A stretch of DNA of 64,000 bases from contig OZ014534.1 of the NCBI GenBank assembly GCA_963966105.1, positions 2,277,178 through 2,341,177 on the forward strand, read 5' to 3'. Shown here piece by piece: positions 11,241 to 22,990 of the stretch. This DNA comes from Volucella zonaria (taxonomy: Eukaryota > Arthropoda > Insecta > Diptera > Syrphidae). The position numbers and the translations under genes were made by a program. Under the pieces are notes generated by a model, which saw only the letters and a program-made list of their open reading frames with translations, did no database searches and had not been told where the DNA came from. The number at the start of each line of letters is the position of its first letter. Within the stretch, counting starts at the first letter, position 1.

Positions 11241-11599
11241 TCGGAGTGTGTGGTTTTAACTGCTCTGTGCATCGCGATAGCCATTCGCACAACTCTTGAA
11301 CCTATCTGGCCTCGTAGCATTTCGATGTGAAAATTTGTAACGGAGCACATGTGTATAGCCATCAACCAATCCAATTATTTATTATCAATATGCGTACTAC
11401 GCATATACGTTTTCTCTTAAGGTATTAGGTATTCTCATTTGGTATTTAGTAGAGGAGCTAAGAGTATTCATGGGTATATTTTTATTTCATTCCAGAAACA
11501 AAACAAATGATGGAACCTTAACGACCAGAGCAGCCCTATTCCCCCTATCCTAATACCATATAATAAATAAAAAAAAAAAAAAAAAACCATCTCATTATT
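11241..11599. other. No gene recognised; A run at the end
   Basis: The sequence is AT-rich and unassigned, ending in AATAAATAAA and an A-run of about 18 bases (11561-11586). This could be the poly(A) tail of a plus-strand retroelement, but no coding part precedes it. Confidence 0.4.
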
Positions 11600-12400
11600 A
11601 CAGGTCTTATACTAATTTGCTGAGCTCAAAATCAAGTGTCTCCTCACTCAAAACTCTTACTGTCCCTAAGCTCGAACTATCTGCTGCAATGCTACTAGCT
11701 GAACTTGCTAGCTCTATATCTAGGACGGATATTGCTGGTCAGACCCTACTGTTGCCCTATCTGGATTGAAGGAAGAGCCATCCAACTACAATGTATTCGT
11801 GGTGAATTGGGTGACTAAGATACAAACTTTAACCGAAAGTATCACTTGGCATTAAGTTCCCTCTTTAATGAATCCGGCTGACATTCTATCGAAAGGAGCT
11901 ACCCCCAAGGAGCTTATAAGTTCGTCCTTATGGAACTATGGCCCAACATATCGCAAAAAGAAACTCTCTCTCTGGCCTAGGTATCTGGGTTTTACTTCGG
12001 ACTTACCCGAGAAGCGGAAAAGGATTCAACTTTTGACGATTTTGAAAAAATGCAAAGAATTTACGCCTACTTCTATCGATTTTGTGCAGGTACATGCGCG
12101 AAGCAAGGAACAAAATGAACTTTTCCATTAGCGTTATTTCGATTAATCCATTTCTTGATGGTAGTGAACTGCTGCTATGTGGGGGCCGGCTACAAAAATC
12201 CGCATTGGATTACGAATCGAAGCATTCGATCATTCTCTCCAAGCATTCCCGCTTACTTACCACCAGCGATGCGAAGGTGTTGTCATCTCCCACATAGTGG
12301 CCCTCACCGCCATCTGACACGTAAGGGTATTCGCCATTTTCTAGGTCACCTGCTGCCATTGTTGATGTACATGGCGCCTCTTTCCTGGCTCCACCTGACA
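11600..12400 (+). pseudogene. BEL/Pao pol: RNase H to integrase zinc finger
   Basis: The ordered BEL blocks seen are VPKLELSAAMLLAELA (RNase H, near 11662-11715), NPADILSKGATPKEL (11872-11916) with LWNYGP, and the LLLCGGRL...HSIILSKHS block that begins the integrase zinc-binding region (near 12172-12250). Frames change several times. The catalytic integrase core is missing, and the piece ends by about 12400 where an antisense LINE begins. It is separate from the BEL fragments at 5685-9800 and 27620-31277. Confidence 0.82.
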
Positions 12401-12599
12401 GCTTTTCAGAGGAAACTGAAATGGAAAGGCGCTTGACTTGGTTTGGAGTTGATCCCAGCTTCCTCCTTCTCTTTTTGTGATATTTGCATTCCCAGTAGGT
12501 TGATGCGTAAGTTACATAGTTTCCTGTACTTATCTTTAATATTCACTTTTTGTTTTCTGTTACATAAGTAAAAAGGCAGCCATTTATAAAAAAAAACAC

Positions 12600-14250
12600 G
12601 CATTACAAAGTTTACATAAGAGAATTTTGTGATCCACTAGATGAAACGCATCTTCTGTCGATTTACCAGCACGGAAGTTTTGTTTATTTAAAAAGGTCAG
12701 AAATCTAGTTTTCGTCACATTTTCAAATATTTTAGAACAAACTGGTAAAAGGGATATCGGCCTATAATTGTTTCGATCGCAAGGATTAGAATTTTTGAAG
12801 AGCGGAATAACTTCTGCATTTTTAAGTGAGGAAAGAAATACTCCACTGTAAATACCTTTACTAAAAATATGAGCAAGCATATCAACAATATAAAATGATA
12901 CGTTTTTAAGGACAACATTCGAACATGTATCACCTATTGAAGAGTTGAAATTTTTGAGTGAGTTGATAATCGTAAGCAACTCAACAGAACAGAGGATATC
13001 AGAACAAAGTAACCTCATTTATAACATCCCCATCAGAATTAAAAGTCATGCCATCACCGAAGAATTCTGCAGATAGATTATTGGCCACAGAGACAAAAAA
13101 GTCATTAAAACTATTAGCAACCTCAATAGGATCTAATATACCCATATTGCCAACTTTAATTGTTATCTGCTTAATGGCAAGTGGATTGCGATTTAAGATT
13201 TTGTTAATAATAATCCATTCTCCTTTAATACCACTCTTATTTCTTTCTAACTTATTTACATAATAGTTCTCCATAAAAATTTGTATATCCTTAGAAATGT
13301 CCTTACACAACTTGTTGAGTGAAGATTTAAGTGCTGTATTATAAGGTTTTTTTTATATTTTTTCTTTGACTTATTTTTCCCATTTACTTTGCTCAAAAGA
13401 CGCTTAGTCATCCATTCTTTTAACCTTTTAGACTAACTATTAGTTTTGACTGAAGTAGAGGTACAAATATCAATGAAAGTTCCAAAATAAAGTTTTCATT
13501 AGAGGGGTCGTTTTCATTGTAAAAGTCAGACCAAAGTTCAGACCGTAGAAGTAAGTTGAGTTTAGCAGAGTCAACTTTTTTAATTATAAAAGAGTAATTT
13601 GAAATGCTTAAATAATGGATGATAGTCCTACAGTGATCTGTGATACCAAATTCTGCTAATGAACTCATTAAATTAAAACGCACTAAACGACTCTTTCTGC
13701 AAAAGATATGATCAATTCAGGTTTTAGAAATATCACTGCTACGAATTGGCGTATTAATACGAGTACTACAATCCACACCGCTAGCAGACAATAACATTAA
13801 ATAGTTGTCCACTAAGTTCGATTATGTAAGAATATCAATATTAATATCACCTGGGAGGATAAAGTTATTAGTTTTCTCGTTTTGTAACAGATTATGCAAT
13901 TCCTCGAGAAAGGCATCACCATTACTATCATGAAACCTGTAATAGGAAAAATAGGAAACAATATTTTTCGCGATTTAGATCGATAGTAAATTTATAATAT
14001 CAGCAATGATTAAATTTTTACTAATGATATCAATGATCTTATATACACAAAAACGCCAACTTCACCAGAAGAATAAGATTTATTACACATAGTAATGAAT
14101 TCGTAACCCGGGATTTTAAAATCACTTTTCTCATTATCACAAATTCAAATTTCTGAAACAAAAATTGAATCAGGCTTATAAACACACAACTCGATATGAA
14201 CGGAAGGAACAATATTATTAATATGATCAGCATGGTTAAAGCATTTAAAA
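12600..14250 (-). pseudogene. CR1/Jockey-group LINE ORF2 (endonuclease and partial RT)
   Basis: On the minus strand the endonuclease starts just after ORF1 (14250). It shows IPGYEFITMCNKSYSSGEVGV (near 14125-14065, given as overlapping blocks), GDINIDIL near 13850, IDHIFCRKS and ITDHCR near 13640. The linker (13310-12999) contains EVANSFNDFFVSVANNL. The RT N-terminal part has NYRPISLLPVCSKIFE and FRAGKSTEDA. From there it jumps to VDHKILL, so the RT core is deleted and the 3' end is lost at about 12600. Several stops are present. An APE-type endonuclease and RT would act in target-primed reverse transcription. Confidence 0.85.
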
Positions 14251-14254
14251 GACA

Positions 14255-14745
14255 TTTAGTTAAAGCTTATTGAGATCTTCAAACGAACTTATCTTTATAA
14301 CTTTGTCACCTTCCTCCTTTCTCATTAAAAGTTCTGATTTTTTATACCATAAATACGACATTGGCTGCGGTTTCTCCACCTGCAGAAGCGACTTTGGACT
14401 TACTACTCTTTACATTTTTAAGATATACATATGTCGTCGATTTGCTCTTCACTTATTTCTAGATCAAACCCCGCAGAGAAAAATGTAAGAGCTTTGTCTA
14501 ATGCATTAGCTTTGTTTAGTTTTCTCTTTGTTTTTGCTCAAGGTAATTTACTTTTTGCTGCAGCGAATTGATTTATTTTACAAGGCTGTTATTATCTTGC
14601 TGTAGTGTGTTCAGAGCAGATACAAGGTCGATGTTGACTTTCTTAAGCTCTAGGATTTCCTTATAAATATTCTTTAAATCTTAATATAGATTCAGTTTCA
14701 TCAGGTGTCGTAGCGAGAGTGCCCACAAACTCTAAGAAACTCTTC
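14255..14745 (-). pseudogene. LINE ORF1 C-terminal part with coiled coil
   Basis: This lies immediately upstream of ORF2 on the minus strand. The frame shows a heptad-like region (LKNIYKEILELKKVNID, then VSALNTLQQDNN, then INSLQQKVNYLEQKQ) typical of the coiled coil in LINE ORF1 proteins. A C-terminal segment follows, ending in KVIKISSFEDLNKL and a stop near 14258. At least one stop and one frameshift interrupt it. ORF1 proteins bind the element RNA as multimers. The short gap to the ORF2 endonuclease supports the pairing. Confidence 0.7.
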
Positions 14746-14749
14746 ACTT

Positions 14750-15020
14750 TCACCCAGGCATAGGGTTGGCTGCTATAAAGTAGTCTCTTTGTAAAGGCAA
14801 AAGCATCTTTTGTTCTGGCCAGAGCAACATCAATATGTTTGTTCGAAAACTTTCGCCAATTCTTTCTGGTGTCCCTAGAGGCGTCCTAAACAGAATGATT
14901 TCCGACCTCTGAAAATTGATCTTCAACTTCCAGCCGTCGCTATATTGATTAATTTTATCGAAGTTGTGTTGCAAAAGTATGTTAATGACCTCAATCTTTG
15001 GACCTTGTGTAAATATTGAA
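14750..15020 (-). pseudogene. LINE reverse-transcriptase fragment
   Basis: The minus-strand frame reads the part of RT just after the catalytic YxDD. It shows DFNIYTQGPKIEVINILLQ, then WKLKINFQRSEIILFRT, a pattern typical of R1/Jockey-like RT palms. It is a different element from its left neighbour. Only about 90 residues remain. Confidence 0.7.
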
Positions 15021-16545
15021 ATCATCGGATACAGGAGAGAACAAGAGCACGGATAAAACAACCAACCAGAGCTCTAAATCAGCCACCCAAAACACGACGA
15101 GCACGATGTCGGTGGGGGCTGACAGAGGCGTTAGCGATATCGCACTTAGGGCTAGCGGTAGCGTTACCCCAAGAGTTGCGAAGATCAAAGAGAGTCTCCT
15201 GGCGTGCTCACTGCGAGAAAGTTGAAAAACTTCCTGCGGTAACATGACGCCCTCACCCAAGATCATTCAAATTGTATCCGATTGTTTATCAAACCAGATG
15301 GCGCAATCATAAGCGCGACTGAGAGGCAACCCTGAATACTCTCATTCAGGTTTACTTCTCCGGGTCAACGGAGGTTTCACTTCCGACAGACCTCAGCATA
15401 ATCAATAGTTTATCCGGAAAACTCTTCAGTCCGGATAAGGTTAAGTGAGCTATCAACTCATGTAAACCATAGAGGCACCAAGAATAGATAGCATTTTTTC
15501 AGCTCTGATACAAAAAGGGCTTGACTTCCTTGTACCTACCCTTATTAGCTCTATTTAGGTTCAGCTTAAACTTGGGCTACATACCACGCACTTGGAGCGA
15601 GGTCAACGTGGTGTTTATTCCCAAACCAGGCAATAAGCCCAGGGAACAACCTAAATCATATCATCTTATAAGCTTGATATCATTTTATCTGAAAAAATGG
15701 AAAGAATTGTTGACGTCCATATCAGAGAAAGCTTAGAAAATAGCTTGCCTCTCCACCCACGTCAGTACGCCTATCAGAAAGGAAAATCGACAGAAGGTGC
15801 TCTGATGAAACTGACAGCTGAAATAAAAAGCTCCTTCAGCTGTAAAGAAATTGCACTTTGGGCATTTCTCGACATGGAAGGTTCCTTCGACAACACTGGA
15901 TATGCTTTGTCAAATGCTTTGTTCCATAGAAACATCGATCAACCTACCATTAACTGCTTGAAAGCCGGATAATTACTACTTCATCAGGGCCGATTTCGGT
16001 ATCAGTATCAGCCGTCAGTGAGGCGTATTATCGCCACTCCTGTGGTCTTTGTTCGTTGATGATCTGCTTAACAAATTAAGCAACTTAGACTACGACACAA
16101 TTGGTTATGTCGATGACCTGGTTATCATCATTAGTGTCAGAGAGACTAACGAAGTCACTGCACGTATGTAAAATGGCCTTAAGACAGTCGTAGACTGTGC
16201 ACCAGAGAGTACCTCTCCATAAACCCAAATAAGGCTGCCATAGTTCCTTTCACTAAAAGAATAAAGATAAAACTAGGTATATGTAGTTTTACTAAACGAC
16301 ACAATCGTCGAGTACTCCGCCGAGGTCTAATATCTGGGAGTAGTCCTAGACAAAAGACTCAACTGGAACTCTCACTTAAACAACAAAATAACAAAACAAC
16401 AAAAGCAACCAACGCTTTATGGGCCTGCCGTTGCATGTATGGCAGCATATTGGGGATATCTCCAAAGATAACTCACTGGATCTATACAATGGTCAGGGCC
16501 ATTATAACATGTGCTTCTATAGTATGGTATGAATGCATTCATTTA
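15021..16545 (+). pseudogene. R1-like LINE ORF2, RT part
   Basis: The plus-strand blocks, in order, are a pre-RT stretch near 15280-15420, LGYIPRTWSEVNVVFIPKP (near 15570-15630), LPLHPRQYAYQKGKSTEGAL (15747-15806), a palm block WAFLDMEGSFDNT in which LDxxGAFD has drifted, and YVDD at 16106-16117. A thumb-like stretch runs to ASIVWYE near 16540. There are many stops and frame changes. The continuation expected after this point (LNRVQ.. block) appears at 21215, after a 4.7-kb block of other elements, so the two may be halves of one element. Confidence 0.82.
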
Positions 16546-16552
16546 CTTCCCT

Positions 16553-19500
16553 CAATGGGTACAGTAGTTCAGTGTATTCTATTCACTGTAGTCATATAAA
16601 CTAGTGTACTCTAAAAATGGGTACCACTGTTCAAGAGACAAACACTGCACAACATTCTATCACAAGATAACAAATCGAATGCACTACTTGATTTCTCTTT
16701 CGCCAGTGGGTGCTTCATTCAAACAAAACGAGAGCTTGTTTAACTGTTCATCTACACCGAGAATGTTTCGAATAATTCGAATGCAGTGAGTGGGTAGTGG
16801 TCCCTCACATTGGTCCAATATGATTCAATCAGTTTTATCAATGATTAGATTATTTGTTCATTATAATTTGTAAAATGGAATTTAATGAAGTAAGTAAATT
16901 TGCGTAGATTTAGTAATTTTTGTACTTGCAGTGCTAATGACACGTTTCAATGGTGAACGCAACTGGTTTATTAATTAATTCAGCCATTAAAGCAAAACTA
17001 GTAAGCGCGGATCTAAAAATTAATAATAAAAGAGGCAGAAGCAAGGTGTGGAATGTGTTCGGTGTAATCGAAATCTGAAATAATCAACCAATTGACAATT
17101 TAGTGGCGTGCAGAAGTTGTTTGTGTGTGCATAAATATAATCAAATAAGTACTTCAAACTTAGTCAAGCATAAGTGTTATGTGTTAAAAAAGTTGAAAAT
17201 TGATAAGACATTAGAAAAAATGGATGTGTCGTCCTTTTAACGTTGTAGAAGATACGAGTCTTAAAAAAATATGGACAAAACGGTGATATTGGAAAACTGC
17301 TACCGCACCCCACAACAGTTGTCCGACACATAAGAAGTTTAAGTAATAAATATTTTGAAATAATAAAGGCCGAAATAAAAAGTGTAAAAAGAAATCGATA
17401 TGGACTTACTTCTGATATTTGGATCGATAGCTATTTAAGAAGTATGTACTTATCCTTAACAATTCACTACGCCAAGGAGGGAAAACTAAATACGAGACTT
17501 CTAGGCTTAAGTCGATGAAAGGCGAATCATGTACAAGTTATTTATTTTGTTTAATTGTTTATTTAAGGGCTTAATAACAGTCTTGTTAAATTTTTAGGCC
17601 AAAACATAAAGTTCAAGATCAATAGTGTCTTGAATGAATTTGAATGCGACTTTTATGAAATGCCAGTTATTGTAGCAGACAGAGGTTCAAACATGATCAC
17701 CGCTTTCCGTTCATATGCCAACAATACACAATGCCATAGAAAAAACAATTAAGGAAAATCTTCAAATATCTGATTTATCTAATCTGGGCACAAAATTTGT
17801 CAAATATTTAAAAAAAAATCAAGCATAAATTCTTCCCTTAAAACCTCTATAAAAAGTGGTAAATGCATACGTTGAACACAATTTATTATTTATTAGAATC
17901 TAGATTCAATAGAAAAAAAAACCGGGTCGAAATTGCAAATACTAGATGGAGTGAAAAGTAACCTCCTTGGAAATTAAACAATTTTTTTTTTTAAATGTTT
18001 TTTTTATTTTATTCAATATAGTCCACTTTTAGTTTGATTCCAGCGATTTTCCAACTCCTTGATCCCGTCCGAAAAGTAATTTTCCGGAAGGTCTGCAAAA
18101 TACTCCTCCGTGGCGTCGATGATTTCTTCGCGTGAGCTGAATTTCTTATTGATGAGCCATCTTTTGAGGTTTGGGAAGAGATAATAGTCCGAGGGATCCA
18201 AATCCAGTTACCAATCGCCGCCAAAAGTCCACCCGATTCCGCATCAGTAAGTCCAAACAATCTTTCGAAGTGCTCTCGCGTTCGTGTTTTTGGTCAGGAG
18301 TGAGCATTCAGGGCACCCAGCGGCAGGATAACTTTTTCATATGCAGAATGTTGCCCAAAATATGGCGTGTGCGCTCAGTACTATTCTTTGTGGTATCTGC
18401 TAAAGCACCTTCACTTTCTGGTCAGCCAACATCATTTCATGTATTTTTTTGACATTGTCCTCCGTAACCGCATCGGAGGGCCTGCCGCTGCGGACTTGAT
18501 TGGTAGGGGAAACTCTCGAAACCAATATTTGACGATGTAATCTGACGGAACATTAGCCCCATAATATTTATCCAACTTTTCTTTTGTTTCCTTCGCCGTT
18601 TTGTTTCTCAAAAAATAATGTTTTATGAGAGAACGAAAATCAACATGATGCCAAACACGTCAACAACAATCAGCTGTCAAAACAAAACTAAATACAGTAT
18701 CGCACTGAAAATTGGCATGTCTGTCTAAATATGAACGGACTTAAAGGCACCATAACCTTTTTTGCAGTAGCAGCGCATTCTGGCGGTCAAGGAGGTCACT
18801 TTTCACTCCATCTAGTATACTATAGGCAAAAAACGAATTGCAAAGAATTGTAAACATTAATTTAGCCTTATTTCTGCGGTAAATAAAGTTTTAAAACCTT
18901 TTGAAGAACCCAAAACTACGCAACGCTTCATTTAGTAATGGTTCATATTCATCGCTTTAACAAAAAATGTGCTGTTGTTTCGGAAGATTTAGAATTTAGA
19001 ATTTCAAAACAAAATTAAGCAATTATTTGGATTCCATAGTACTACAAAATTTATAAATTTTTTCGTAAACTCGCCCTTTTTTTATTTCCTCCAGCGAATA
19101 AACTAATTCAGTTTAATGAAGTTGAGAAACAAGAGACTAGAGATGAATGTAGGCGTATCATGCAAATATACGCTTACGAAGTATCAGAACCTACTATCGA
19201 ACCTATAGAACAATCGTTAAAGGAGGAATTGTAGTTTATTATCGGATGGTAAGCAGTTTTTCAGTGACTTTATTCCACCTGCAGGAGTTGTAAACTCTGC
19301 AGACAAAGTTGACAATTAACTTCGCGACTATGAAAGCAGTAATGTGACGTTTTACGAGGCTTTTAATGTTTTGCAGTGGTGTCATCTACACCAGGTAGAA
19401 TTTCCAATTTTGTTTAAAGTTAGTTGTAAAATATTAGCTACATCTGCAAGCAGTGCTGCATCTGAGCGAGCTTTTTCTTCAGGCAGACAATTGATTCCGT

Positions 19501-19735
19501 AACTTAATTGGATCTGACCCAGTTTTGGTCAATCGTATTATGTTCCTAAATTATAATTTAAAAAAATCGGAAATTCTTATTTACTTAGAGGAAGATGAAG
19601 AAGCATTTAAAAAAAAATAAATCTTATAATAAACATCTTTTTCCTTAGTATCGATAATTCTTTTATTAAATTTTTTTTATAACAGTATTTTTCTCAGCTA
19701 CTATTTTGCATTATTTCGCAGTCATTAATCAACAG
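16553..19735 (+). mobile_element. hAT-superfamily transposon remnant
   Basis: Plus-strand hAT parts occur in order. A candidate terminal region of repeated GTACAGTAGT/CACTGTAGT words is at 16553-16590. A BED zinc finger near 16990-17180 has KRGRSKVWNVFGVIE, VACRSCLCVHKYN and TSNLVKHKC. The catalytic N-terminal block LTSDIWIDSYLRSMYLSLT is near 17405-17460. A C-terminal dimerisation block, FPILFKVSCKILATSASSAA followed by SERAFSSGR, is near 19400-19490. Frames are broken throughout, and a mariner MITE sits in the middle (17942-18815). The right terminal repeat was not found, so the right border is approximate. Regions 16591-16960 and 19500-19735 hold no other feature. Confidence 0.85.
17942..18815 (-). 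mobile_element. Mariner-derived MITE, copy 1
   Basis: Inverted ends are CTAGATGGAGTGAAAAG (left) and CTTTTCACTCCATCTAG (right). Both are flanked by TA (17940-17941 and 18816-18817), inside the hAT remnant. The minus strand encodes remnants of a mariner transposase. The N-terminal half includes RWVP-type and ILGNILHMKKL-like sequence, then a jump directly to MDPSDYYLFPNLKRW and the C-terminus ending near 18013. The first two catalytic Asp motifs are deleted. The copy at 42597-43433 has the same deletion junction. Confidence 0.88.
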
Positions 19736-20365
19736 GTTGGGCTTACTTACTTACTTATGTGGCGCTACAGTCCGAGATGGACCTGAGCCTCAATCATCAG
19801 TCTCTCCAGACAGGCCGGCCTTTAGCTAACTGCCTCGAGTTTCGCACGCCAAGTAAGTTTAGGTCTTCTTCCACTTATGTAAGCCACCTAGGGCGAGGTC
19901 TTCCTTTATTGTGCTGTCTCACTGAGTTGGGTTCGAAAACTCAGCGGGCCGGAGCATTGGTGTCCATTTTCTCTACATCTAGCTACCTTAGATGTCCAAA
20001 AATGAACAAATTCATTTTTACTGTTTCCTTCATTATTACTTAAAACTAGACAAAAATGAATAAAGAAGCAGCGATTGGCAAGAGTAACCCCTCGTTTTAT
20101 CACCGTTGAGATGTCATTATCAGATGTTAAAGCAGAGCCGAGGTAGACAAAGTCCTTAACCACCTCAAAGTTATGTTGTCTATTGTGACGTTCTGTCCAT
20201 TTCGTCGGTGTTGGGCTACTTCCTGCTCTATTAGAAATTGTTCAAGTCGGTTTGGAACCAGTTTTAATTTTCTAAAAAGCTGCATCTGAAGGGCTTCCAC
20301 CAGCCCTGTGTGGTCTTTGCCTATTAGTTTCAGTTTTCCATGTCTTCTTCTGTACATACGCAATT
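19736..20365 (-). pseudogene. RTE-like LINE, C-terminal end of RT with 3' tail
   Basis: The minus strand shows a C-terminal RT block, VKDFVYLGSALTSDNDI followed by RGVTLANRCFF, after a stretch with NVTIDNITL. The 3' end is followed by a short tandem repeat, (TAAG)n on the minus strand (ACTTACTTACTTA at 19745-19758). Short simple-repeat tails are usual for RTE- and I-like LINEs. The order and motif match the extreme C-terminus of such elements. The exact clade is inferred. Confidence 0.7.
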
Positions 20366-21214
20366 GGAATTATGTTCTCATGTTAAGCATACTTAAAGCC
20401 ATTAATAAACCAGTAAAAAAGTCAATAGAACTCTAGTCCATCTCTGAAGGACTACACTAAAACCTACTTTTTAAATGAAATATCGTTCCTTCTAGAGAAA
20501 CGCCTACAAAAGCAGACAGAGTCCAAAAACGTTTATATTGCACTCAACTAGTATCAGAGTTTTAAATCACTACACCACAAAAATTTCCAAATTAGGCTCT
20601 CTACCTGGCAGCTCAATGGACCCATTTCCGTGTCTGAGTGCTCCAGTAGAGTGTACTTGCCTCGACAAAAAAAAAATCATTCAAGTGTACTGGTTACAAT
20701 CCGCTTAAGGGAAATGTTGTGCACCCCATCCCATTTGGTACCTCTCAAGATGTGAATTCATTCATATAATTTTAATACCACAGGTCTGTTATTCAAATTT
20801 TATTAGCAATTTAAATCTTTCAGCAAGGGGAATTCACTTCAATTATAGGGGCGTGGCTCCATCACCTTAAAATTTGTTAAAATACTGCAAGAACAGTGGT
20901 TTACACATGTAAGTTGCATTTTTATACGACAGACGGACCGACAAGCATATAAAAACAAAAGATCCGACATGTTACATGAGCGTGCCTACGATCGATTGGA
21001 TAGCACGATGATTTATGTTTTTTGTTATTTACTCGTACTATATATGACCTATTTCATTGTTTCCGAAATGCATCGCGTCTTTTATTGATTCAATTGTTTA
21101 AAGTTGTGATCATTGTATAACAGGCAATTGTTTGTTCAAAATAATTTTGTTTAATATCCTGTTAATACACAATTACACCCACGATGAAAATAAACGTGAA
21201 TATTTGATAGCTAT
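20366..21214. other. No gene recognised
   Basis: AT-rich sequence without a supported coding frame, terminal repeat or RNA. Open frames here are short and show no known motif. Confidence 0.45.
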
Positions 21215-22440
21215 ACAGCCTGTATGCAAAGACAAGTGCACACCGAGTACCATCCTAAAGCTCAATAGAGTACAGCTATGTTTTGGCATTTCCGGATCCT
21301 TCCGGACCTTCCACACAGCTGCGATAGAAGCAATAATAGGACTAACGCCCCTACACTTATATATAAACACAGTGGCATTACGCAGCACAACAAGTCTGGC
21401 ACAAATTAAAGAGTTAAGTCTTAGCGAACATCGGTACCTAAGGACCCTACTCTCCAAAATAACGGAACATGATATGATCTGCGCGGTGACAAACCGCCTT
21501 CAAAACACAATATGTGAAGCTTCTCCAGCAAAGAAGCATGGGTTAGCAATAACCCACCAAACAGCCATGATGGCATTAAGTGGTGTACGGATGGCTCTAA
21601 AATGGAATCGGGAGAGGGAGTTGTGGTGGGATCCTGCTCATGAGGACATTGATGGGAATGAAAAGGCAGACGAACTGGCCACAAAAAAAGTTCAAAAACT
21701 CCCATTAATGGACCTGAACCCTTCTAATGCACTCATTGGGTGGCCGTGGCTCAAGTGGTAGTGTGTTGGCTTCCCAATCGGACGGTTCGGGGTTCAATAC
21801 CAGCCGTGACCGAAAGACTTTTTTTCAGGCAACTAAAATCTTGTGACATGAATGGTTGCCTAAATATAACATCAAGTCCAATTTACACTTGTAATTTAGT
21901 CTCCCCATTAAATGTTGGATGCCACCCATGGAGCGAAATAACCACTGAGCCCAAAAATCTTTCTCTCTCTCTCTATCCAATTTTCCGAAAAACTTAACAC
22001 GTGCTCCGGCATTTTAAGAGTAGTAATACCCTCTTGAGTGTTAAGTTCTTTTTTAAAAAAAAAAAAAAAAAATAAATCAGCAGTCAATTTAGATATTAAA
22101 AGCTGGGAGCACTTGAGTTGCATCTCATATCCTGCCCTTCAAAAAAAATGCCAATAGATGTTTACGTCGGCACGATATCAAAAACCTAGTAGGCTACCTC
22201 ACAGGACATCGTGGTTTAAGACATCACCTCAATAAAATGAAACTCCGTAGTGACGACTTTGTCTTTAAGAAGACGAAACAGCTGAACACATCTTATGTCC
22301 AGCCCTTAATGGAATTAGACAAATGATTTTTTTCAGGGAACAATTCGGCTTCAACGAACTAATGAATTCCTCTCCTAGTAGTGCTATCAATTTCGTTTGA
22401 GAGGTAGAAGACCTACTATCATAACTATAGGTCTGACTAA
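21215..22440 (+). pseudogene. R1-like LINE, RT end, RNase H remnant and zinc-knuckle tail
   Basis: The block LNRVQLCFGISGSFRT, then AAIEAIIGLTPLHLYI and ALRSTTSL (21265-21415), is the thumb/connection region of R1/LOA-like elements. After a deletion the end of RNase H appears as HEDIDGNEKADELATKK (near 21640-21690). A SINE interrupts the element at 21738-22073. The C-terminal motif GYLTGHRGLRHHLNKM and an ETAEHILCPAL-like Cys/His stretch follow (about 22190-22310). This could be the other half of the element at 15021-16545. Confidence 0.82.
21738..22073 (+). mobile_element. tRNA-derived SINE, copy C (diverged subfamily)
   Basis: The head is the same as in the other copies (GGTGGCCGTGGCTCAAG). 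The B-box area is GGTTCGGGGTTCAATACC, and a central segment (22-80 bp after the B box) differs from copies B, D and E. The 3' half matches again (TTTAGTCTCCCCATTAAATG, CACTGAGCCCAAAAATC, TTAAGTTCTTT) and ends in a run of about 18 A. It is inserted in the R1-like LINE. Confidence 0.88.
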
Positions 22441-22457
22441 ATGGTACAAAAGATCTT

Positions 22458-22990
22458 TTAGTGCCTTACTTCGCAATTGTTTGCCATATTCTCGTCACTC
22501 AACTGGGTGAAACCCGAGCCCTCGAAACGCCAGTTCACTATTTCATTTCGAAGGTAGAAACTGTGCACAAGTATTCGATTTTCCAGGTTCGGCCCAATGA
22601 TGTCATTTTCCTTGTACACTTCCTGGAAAGTCGCTCCTATAGCCTCTACCTCCTCTTGCGGATCCTCGATCACAAAGAAGTTGTCAATCATTAACGGCCG
22701 GATTTGTATCTATACCTGCTACGAAAAGTATGTATTCGCTACCCCTCCTCCTTGTATGGAGTTGAATCGGTTTCTACGTACTACATATTTTATATTTTTG
22801 TGCCTCATTTTGCGTTTTTTAGTAAGCTTAGTTTCCCTAACCAAAAGCATATCAGCGGCTTGGTTTATAAGCAATTTAAATGGTGTGGCTCTTTAGGGTT
22901 TGTTCCGTCATGTACGTACCCATTACGACTGGAGGTGCGTCAGGCCCTGCAGCACCGCGAAGATTTGATCAACACGTATAGCCTGCTCAA
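22458..22990 (-). pseudogene. Jockey-like LINE ORF2: endonuclease start and linker
   Basis: On the minus strand the sequence at 22990-22790 matches the start of the Jockey ORF2 endonuclease at 53570-53770, including an almost identical stretch around CATTACGACTGGAGGTGCG. The frame at 22691-22458 is the linker between endonuclease and RT (EAIGATFQEVYKENDI, then LENRILVHSFYLRNEIVN). Most of the endonuclease between them is deleted. The same linker recurs at 42300-41985 and 55290-55400. Confidence 0.72.
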
